A stretch of 10,583 nucleotides of DNA from Ramicandelaber brevisporus (lineage: Eukaryota > Kickxellomycota > Ramicandelaberales > Ramicandelaberaceae). Below are positions 6,430 to 10,583 of this stretch, piece by piece (positions within the stretch are counted from its first letter, which is position 1; every line of letters begins with the position of its first letter). Under the pieces are notes generated by a model. It had not been told where the DNA came from and did not search any database. It was given only the letters and a program-made list of their open reading frames with translations. The position numbers were made by a program, and so were the translations under genes. Location of the stretch: positions 7,496 to 18,078 of the forward strand of contig MU603097.1 in NCBI GenBank assembly GCA_025201865.1. Direction: 5' to 3'.

Positions 6430-7788
6430 TTACTCCTGCTGCCAACCAATACTCTCAATAATTCTGCGCTGGTTAATCTGCACAAACTGATCTGGTGACA
6501 CTACAACCACAAAGTCTGATTTGATCATTTTGGAGTTCCAGCCTCTCTTGTAAAAGAACTCTATCGGCCACGCAAAAATACACAATAAGCTCAAGCAGCA
6601 AAACAATCTCGTGCAGCCATGTCTCACACACTTTGCATATCCACTGTGAGACTTGATGATAATGCGATGATTGCGCTTATTAAATGCAACCGAGACCGAG
6701 TGGGTGTAACCGCAAGACCGGATCAAATTAATGATGAGTTCGCGGGTACGATCATAATCCCAAATGACCTTCTTTTCAATCCTAATCTCCTTCAAGTAGT
6801 TTGGTGACTCTACATATGCCTCCAGCACTGCATCGAGATCAGCCGATTCATTTTCGCCACCACTACTGCCATTCGCCACTGATGAACCACCAGCCCGAGA
6901 CTGCTTTGGTATCTGGCTAGCCGTTACCGTTGTATACAATGAACCCTGCTCATGGATATACGGAGTGACATCAATTGAGAATACAAAATCCGTCACTGTA
7001 TCAGTCACTGTTCTCGTACTTTGATGCGACTCGCCATTTGAGTCATAGTGGTGATGCACTTCTGTACGAGTAACTGGTCGGAAGCCGCGAATCTCAGCCA
7101 TGATTTGAGGACGAGTGTTGCTGGCGTCAATAAACTTGCGCAACAAGACTGGATCGGTGTTCAAGCGCTCGTCTTCGGATTCCACACCTTTGCGGACAGT
7201 TTGGAAAGAGACCACATTGAGCTCTGGAGGAAGTGGATAATGAATTGCTGGAGCGTTGAACTGCGGTGGCGATTGTGGGTCTTGATCTGTGACGGGTGTG
7301 TCACCGGGGAATGACTGATATGGTGGTGGGAATGGCATTGACATTGGTGGTGGCGGAGGCGGCGGAGTATGATGAGGGCAATGTGGATACTGAGGGTACT
7401 GAGGGTATTGAGGATATTGAGGATATTGAGGATATCCTGAAGTTGGTGGTGGTGGTGGTGGCAGTGATCTTGGTGGTTGTTGATGTGGTGGCGGCGGCGG
7501 CGGTGTTGGCATAGGCATAGGTATGTGTTGCTGTGGTTTGCCGGCTTTGAACGCAGAGAATATGGGTTTGCTGTTGGATGCAGATGCTGCATTTGTCGTA
7601 ATTGCATCCGATGTCGCACCGCCGCTTGGCTGATTTTGGGGAAGCAGCGGCGCATTCTGATCATCGTCAAGCTCCTCGTAATCCGGCGGGGCACTCGCGG
7701 CAGCAGCAGCCGACGTTGACGTTGTGGTGTCATCTAGAGGAGATGAGGCGGTCGTTGTCAACTGCCGCTTCTGCTGTTGCTGCTGTTT

Positions 7789-7821
<33 letters not shown>

Positions 7822-8136
7822 TTGCTGTTGCTGTTTCTGCTGTTGGATATGCTGCTCGAGTCGTTGACGGGCTTGCTCTTCTGCCTTATCGCGTTGGATA
7901 GCAGCTTGCTCGCGTTGGATAGCAGCCTGTTCCCGCTGGACAGCAGCTTGTTCACGCGCTTGTTTAGCAAGATCCTTCAACGAAGGTCTATTGGCCTCAT
8001 TCTCGTTGGATGACACTAATGGTGCGCTCTCGTCAGAGGTGGCTTGTCCGCTGTCAGAACTAACAGCTGTTGTCGCTGCTGCTGCCTCGGCTTCGCGCTG
8101 TTTGCGTAGCTGTTCGAGGTTGGGGATGGGCGGCAT
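6430..8136 (-). CDS. Membrane-anchored protein with polyQ, polyPro, YPQ repeats and a conserved C-terminal domain
   Basis: 568 residues, TAA at 6432-6430. I start it at the ATG at 8136-8134 (MPPIPNLEQL); the frame continues upstream to a GTG at 8226 without another ATG. Seen in order: a helical region with REQAAxQ heptads (61-88); polyQ (98-125); Ser/Thr/Ala-rich linker; PPDY (150-153); polyproline (211-231); five YPQ units (235-249); PPPY (270-273). The C-terminal part (about 300-568) is complex sequence with DERLNTDPVLLRKFI (322-336), then TVTDTVTDFVFSIDVT (376-391), W459 and Y461, and one hydrophobic segment at about 511-529 containing C513, C514 and C519. The LN-D-xxLxxF and TVTDFxFxID patterns resemble an uncharacterised family I recall from fungi and some protists. 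Its function is unknown. One transmembrane anchor near the C-terminus with a long disordered cytosolic N-terminus is likely. PPxY motifs suggest WW-domain partners such as Nedd4/Rsp5 ligases (inference). Confidence 0.8.
7390..7434. repeat. 9-base tandem repeat coding five YPQ units
   Basis: Nine-base units (plus strand, GGATATTGA type) encode Tyr-Pro-Gln five times in a row at residues 235-249 of the membrane protein. The last copies are identical at the base level and the others differ by single bases, which suggests recent expansion. Confidence 0.75.
7762..7845. repeat. CAG/CAA tract coding polyQ in the membrane protein
   Basis: The coding strand carries mixed CAG and CAA codons for 25 Gln residues with three interruptions by Lys, at residues 98-125. 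The mixture of CAG and CAA should make it more stable than a pure CAG run. Confidence 0.8.
7873..7956. repeat. 21-base tandem repeat coding REQAAxQ heptads
   Basis: Four 21-base units encode REQAAVQ, REQAAIQ, REQAAIQ and the divergent RDKAEEQ (residues 61-88). The exact seven-residue period and the Ala/Gln/charged pattern suggest a single helix or coiled coil leading straight into the polyQ. Confidence 0.75.
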
Positions 8137-8937
8137 GACAAAGATGAAGTGGGAAAAGCTGAGTGTTGTTGGCTGGCAAAGAAAGGAAAAGGAGAGGGAA
8201 AGAGAAAGCCGCGAAATACCTGACACCCATTATAAACTGGATGCTGACTCTTGGCATTTTCTCTGCAGAACCAGCGGTGGTACAAACGGTGAGCGGCCAG
8301 AATGGTGGCTTGGCAAGTGCGGTGCTGCGGTGTTTTTGACCCAACCAACATTCGCCAACATATACCTAATATGATTAAGCAAAGATGTCCGCAGTATGAC
8401 CAATTGCTATAAAGAGTAACATTGTGGCATGCTCGTATAATTAGGTGGACAGACATATTGCAACATAAACTTGTTCGAGGGTTGTTATTGTGAGTGAAAC
8501 AAGGGAGATGTTCTACAACCTAGAGCCCATATTCAACCTGTCAATGTGTAGCTACAGTATATCTATTGCTTGGCTCTGTCTTGAGTTTGGCCAGTCATTC
8601 CACAATGTTCCTAACAATTTGAGTGCATCGTGGTTGAGTAGCATATCAGTGGCCAAATGTTGTATGCAGATTTCTCGTCATCGAATGCTATGCTGTCAGA
8701 TGTGCTTTATTCCCTGCATTTGATTGTGATGGTGGTTGATTGAACATTGGCAGCCTTCCATTGCAAAGGACTTGTTCATCTTTGTGCCTATTGCTGCCTC
8801 TTTGCTCGAATGCCAGTTCTGTGTCAATGTCTTTTTGAGAGGAGATACTGATTGCGAGTGGCTTGTTTGTTTGTTTACTCTTTCGACTCTCAACAAACCT
8901 CATAAACAAAAGCGAGCAAACAGGCAAGCAACCAGCG
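8137..8937. promoter_or_regulatory. Divergent intergenic region between the membrane-protein gene and the probable separase gene
   Basis: These 801 bases separate two divergent start codons. On the left is a purine run (8178-8208, C/T-rich in the leader of the minus-strand gene). Near the middle CCAAT at 8400-8404 is followed by TATAAA at 8408-8413 on the plus strand, a possible core promoter although the spacing is unusually tight and the leader would be about 500 bases. Open frames here begin only with GTG or TTG, or are shadows of the next gene. I see no RNA gene. Confidence 0.55.
8178..8208 (-). promoter_or_regulatory. C/T-rich tract in the leader of the membrane-protein gene
   Basis: All 31 bases are purines on the plus strand, so the minus strand reads only C and T, 42 bases upstream of the ATG. 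Pyrimidine-rich stretches just before the start site are a known feature of many fungal promoters. It could also be the pyrimidine tract of a leader intron ending in TTTGCCAG at about 8180-8173, though no convincing donor is visible. Confidence 0.4.
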
Positions 8938-10583
8938 ATGCGCACTTTGACGACCAGCAGAACAGCAGCGTCTGCGGCAGTTGCGTCCAGTGTGTCCACT
9001 ACACTCAAGCGATCTACAGCTGCGCGACCTGCGACAACGGCAGCGTCCAAAGGCAGCAATCTCTCGCAGCAGACACTCGACGAGCTATTCCAGGCACTTG
9101 TGGATCCCACTGTGTGCACGTCGGCACATGTCGAGAGTGCACTGAGGTATCTCCAACAGGATGTGCCATCATCATTACCAACAGCAGCAGCTGCCTCACC
9201 GTCGAGCGACATTGCCAGAATCAGTCGACTTGCAATGCGAATTGTCAACCATGCCATCCTGAACCTCAATCCATCTTCTGCAAGTGGTGGAAGGCAGACT
9301 TGCACTGCTCAGATTGACGACTGGACCATCATGGCTGTCGCAGCAGCTGTGTTTATGGATGTGCACGAGGCGGCCATTCAGCTAAAGCCTCTCGATTTGG
9401 ACAAGGCAATGTCGCGATTGGCAGCCAAACTGATTGATTGCTCTGCAGCCAAAGGTGCATGGAAAGTGCTTGAAACACTGGCGAGGCGACTGATGGCTGC
9501 TCTGCCAAATGCTTCGTCTGATCCATCAACTACAACATCATCTTCATCGACTTCATCGACATTGAAAATCAAGGCGAAGCCACCAGCTATCAGCAGCAAA
9601 GCAACAAAGGCTCCAGCAAGGTCTCTGATTCTCAATGCTCGACCACAGCAGCGGCAGCAGCAGTGCTCGTATCTCCAGTCACTGCTGCTACTCGATCCAG
9701 TGACCACGTTTCCAGCTGAGAATGCACTGTTGGCTGGTCTTATTGTGAACACTCAAATCAGTGCGCTGCGTATCACTGCATCAATGCATGCAGTCGAGTC
9801 TCTCTTGCCCATTGACACCGTTGTTCAGTCTCTTGCTGGCACGAAGCACTTTGCACAACCATTTGGCACATGCATCCGCTGGGTAGAGCGGCTCTCAGCT
9901 GTGACAGATGCATCAGCTGCCCAGCAGGCACGTCGCTACCTGACAGCCCTGTATCGGATTGCGATGAAGCTGAGCGAGTCCGGCCCCCAGATACCTGTCC
10001 TTGCATTCAAGGCAGCTGCGTTTTATTCATTTGCGCTGTCAGACTCATTCTCGCTCAACAGCCTAGTGGATGGCATCCTGCATGCAGGCATCAGCTATGA
10101 GACTTCACACCAGCAACATCAACAGCAGCAGAAGCAGCAGCAGAAGCAGCAATCTCTGGCAGAGTTGGTCCAATTCTACGATGTTTGTGTTCGGCAGATT
10201 GTGCGTTCCAAGTTGGATGGCGCCAGTGTCCCTCCAAACCTAGTCAAGCTCCTCGAGCATGCCTCTTCCATTGCCAGTAATTCCGATCCCAGCATTCTGT
10301 TCGAGCGTGTTGTTCCGATGTTGGCTGTTGTGGATGGTCTGTCGACTCGCTGCGCGGCATCTGATCGTCACTATGCGGTTGTTGTGGAAGGTGCTGCCCA
10401 GATTCTTGCACTGGCTGTTGCACTGGCGAACATTGGCTCCAATTGCAGCGATCAGCTGGTATCACTCGTCAAGGACACACTCCAGGCTCTGTCGAAGTTC
10501 AGTGCACGCTGTCGAGCCGGCCTGGCTCACTTGACAGTTGACGATATCGCGGCGATACACCGAGCCACCAACAAACTTACCAG
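8938..10583 (+). CDS. Probable separase (ESP1/Cut1/BimB-type), N-terminal part, cut by the right edge
   Basis: 548 complete codons with no stop, running off the window. The ATG at 8938 (G at -3) is the first in frame after a TGA at 8836-8838. Separase is the caspase-like protease that cleaves cohesin at anaphase; its N-terminal part is a long helical repeat region bound by securin, and only that part is here, so no catalytic residues can be checked. Seen: a basic Ser/Thr/Ala-rich start (1-45); helical segments rich in Ala and Leu; SRLAAKLIDCSAAKGAWKVL (159-178), like the fungal separase pattern of a helix naming loss of arm and leg pairs; a Ser/Thr/Lys linker (191-228); then LLLLDPVTTFPAENALLAG (249-267) and LIVNTQISALRITA (268-281), which resemble the fungal separase motif before the TPR-like repeats; and a Gln/Lys run (391-405). 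I recognised it by these patterns from memory, not by alignment; another large helical-repeat protein remains possible. Confidence 0.5.
   Translation, partial: MRTLTTSRTAASAAVASSVSTTLKRSTAARPATTAASKGSNLSQQTLDELFQALVDPTVCTSAHVESALRYLQQDVPSSLPTAAAASPSSDIARISRLAMRIVNHAILNLNPSSASGGRQTCTAQIDDWTIMAVAAAVFMDVHEAAIQLKPLDLDKAMSRLAAKLIDCSAAKGAWKVLETLARRLMAALPNASSDPSTTTSSSSTSSTLKIKAKPPAISSKATKAPARSLILNARPQQRQQQCSYLQSLLLLDPVTTFPAENALLAGLIVNTQISALRITASMHAVESLLPIDTVVQSLAGTKHFAQPFGTCIRWVERLSAVTDASAAQQARRYLTALYRIAMKLSESGPQIPVLAFKAAAFYSFALSDSFSLNSLVDGILHAGISYETSHQQHQQQQKQQQKQQSLAELVQFYDVCVRQIVRSKLDGASVPPNLVKLLEHASSIASNSDPSILFERVVPMLAVVDGLSTRCAASDRHYAVVVEGAAQILALAVALANIGSNCSDQLVSLVKDTLQALSKFSARCRAGLAHLTVDDIAAIHRATNKLT
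10108..10152. repeat. CAG/AAG triplet run coding polyQ in the probable separase
   Basis: CAG, CAA and AAG codons encode a Gln-rich run with two Lys and two His at residues 391-405. It interrupts an otherwise helical region and probably sits in a surface loop. Confidence 0.7.

Noticed and set aside
7161-7733. A 190-residue minus-strand frame rich in His and Arg
   Set aside because: It overlaps the membrane-protein gene in another frame and only reflects its polyproline and YPQ codons.
8137-8226. N-terminal extension of the membrane protein to position 8226
   Set aside because: The extension starts at GTG and is translated from the C/T-rich leader; the ATG at 8136 is the first in frame and begins the plausible protein.
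8440-8490. A tRNA-like TTGTTCGAGGG string (internal promoter B-box)
   Set aside because: It departs from the B-box consensus, and I could not fold a cloverleaf or find an acceptor stem around it.
8490-8723. A 77-residue plus-strand frame in the divergent intergenic region
   Set aside because: It starts with GTG, has no ATG context and no recognisable features.
8736-9317. A 193-residue plus-strand frame with many cysteines, suggestive of a Cys-rich secreted protein
   Set aside because: It starts only at a TTG, and most of it overlaps the probable separase frame. The cysteines come from reading GTGC/TGC-rich Ala/Val codons in another frame. There is no signal peptide at its start and no regular Cys spacing.
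1-10583. Mobile elements, CRISPR array, viral genes or a new defence-like system
   Set aside because: I saw no terminal inverted repeats with a transposase, no reverse transcriptase, no regular spaced repeats and no virus-like protein. All repeats are microsatellites, and the five genes are ordinary cellular genes or unrecognised ones.

Overview
This window looks like nuclear DNA from a gene-dense eukaryote using the standard code. There is no bacterial gene organisation: five protein genes sit on both strands with their own flanks, one has a GT-AG intron, CAG/CAA-type microsatellites are abundant, and the products are eukaryote-specific (an INO80-complex subunit, a MICOS subunit and a probable separase). 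An early-diverging fungus, or a close unicellular relative of fungi, is my best guess. The support is the fungal-like pattern of the separase N-terminus and of the membrane protein at 6430-8136; the lineage is not settled.

Layout from left to right. Positions 1-234 are the 3' flank of the first gene. 235-1377 (-) encodes an INO80B/Ies2-type chromatin-remodelling subunit. A 209-base divergent promoter (1378-1586), full of TTG/TTA and GAC/AAC triplets with an A10 tract, separates it from 1587-2488 (+), an apolipoprotein-O/MIC26-27 subunit of the mitochondrial MICOS complex with one 221-base intron placed right after the mitochondrial presequence. Then comes a 1.16 kb non-coding stretch (2489-3645) of pyrimidine-rich and microsatellite DNA with five CACCTG sites. 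It leads to 3646-5781 (+), an unrecognised 711-residue coiled-coil, proline-rich protein with a candidate PP1-docking motif, a PPxY motif and an SH3-ligand-like C-terminus. 5782-6429 is a convergent 3' region. 6430-8136 (-) encodes a 568-residue membrane-anchored protein with heptad repeats, polyQ, polyproline, YPQ repeats and two PPxY motifs ahead of a conserved C-terminal domain. 8137-8937 is a second divergent intergenic region. 8938 to the right edge (+) is an open frame of 548 codons with no stop in the window, probably the N-terminal helical part of separase.

The genes do not form a pathway. The two divergent pairs may share promoters. The least explained items are the coiled-coil protein and the membrane protein: two convergent neighbours that both carry PPxY (WW-domain ligand) motifs. 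I found no mobile element, CRISPR array, tRNA, rRNA or virus-like gene, and no convincing new system; the findings below are leads of modest strength.
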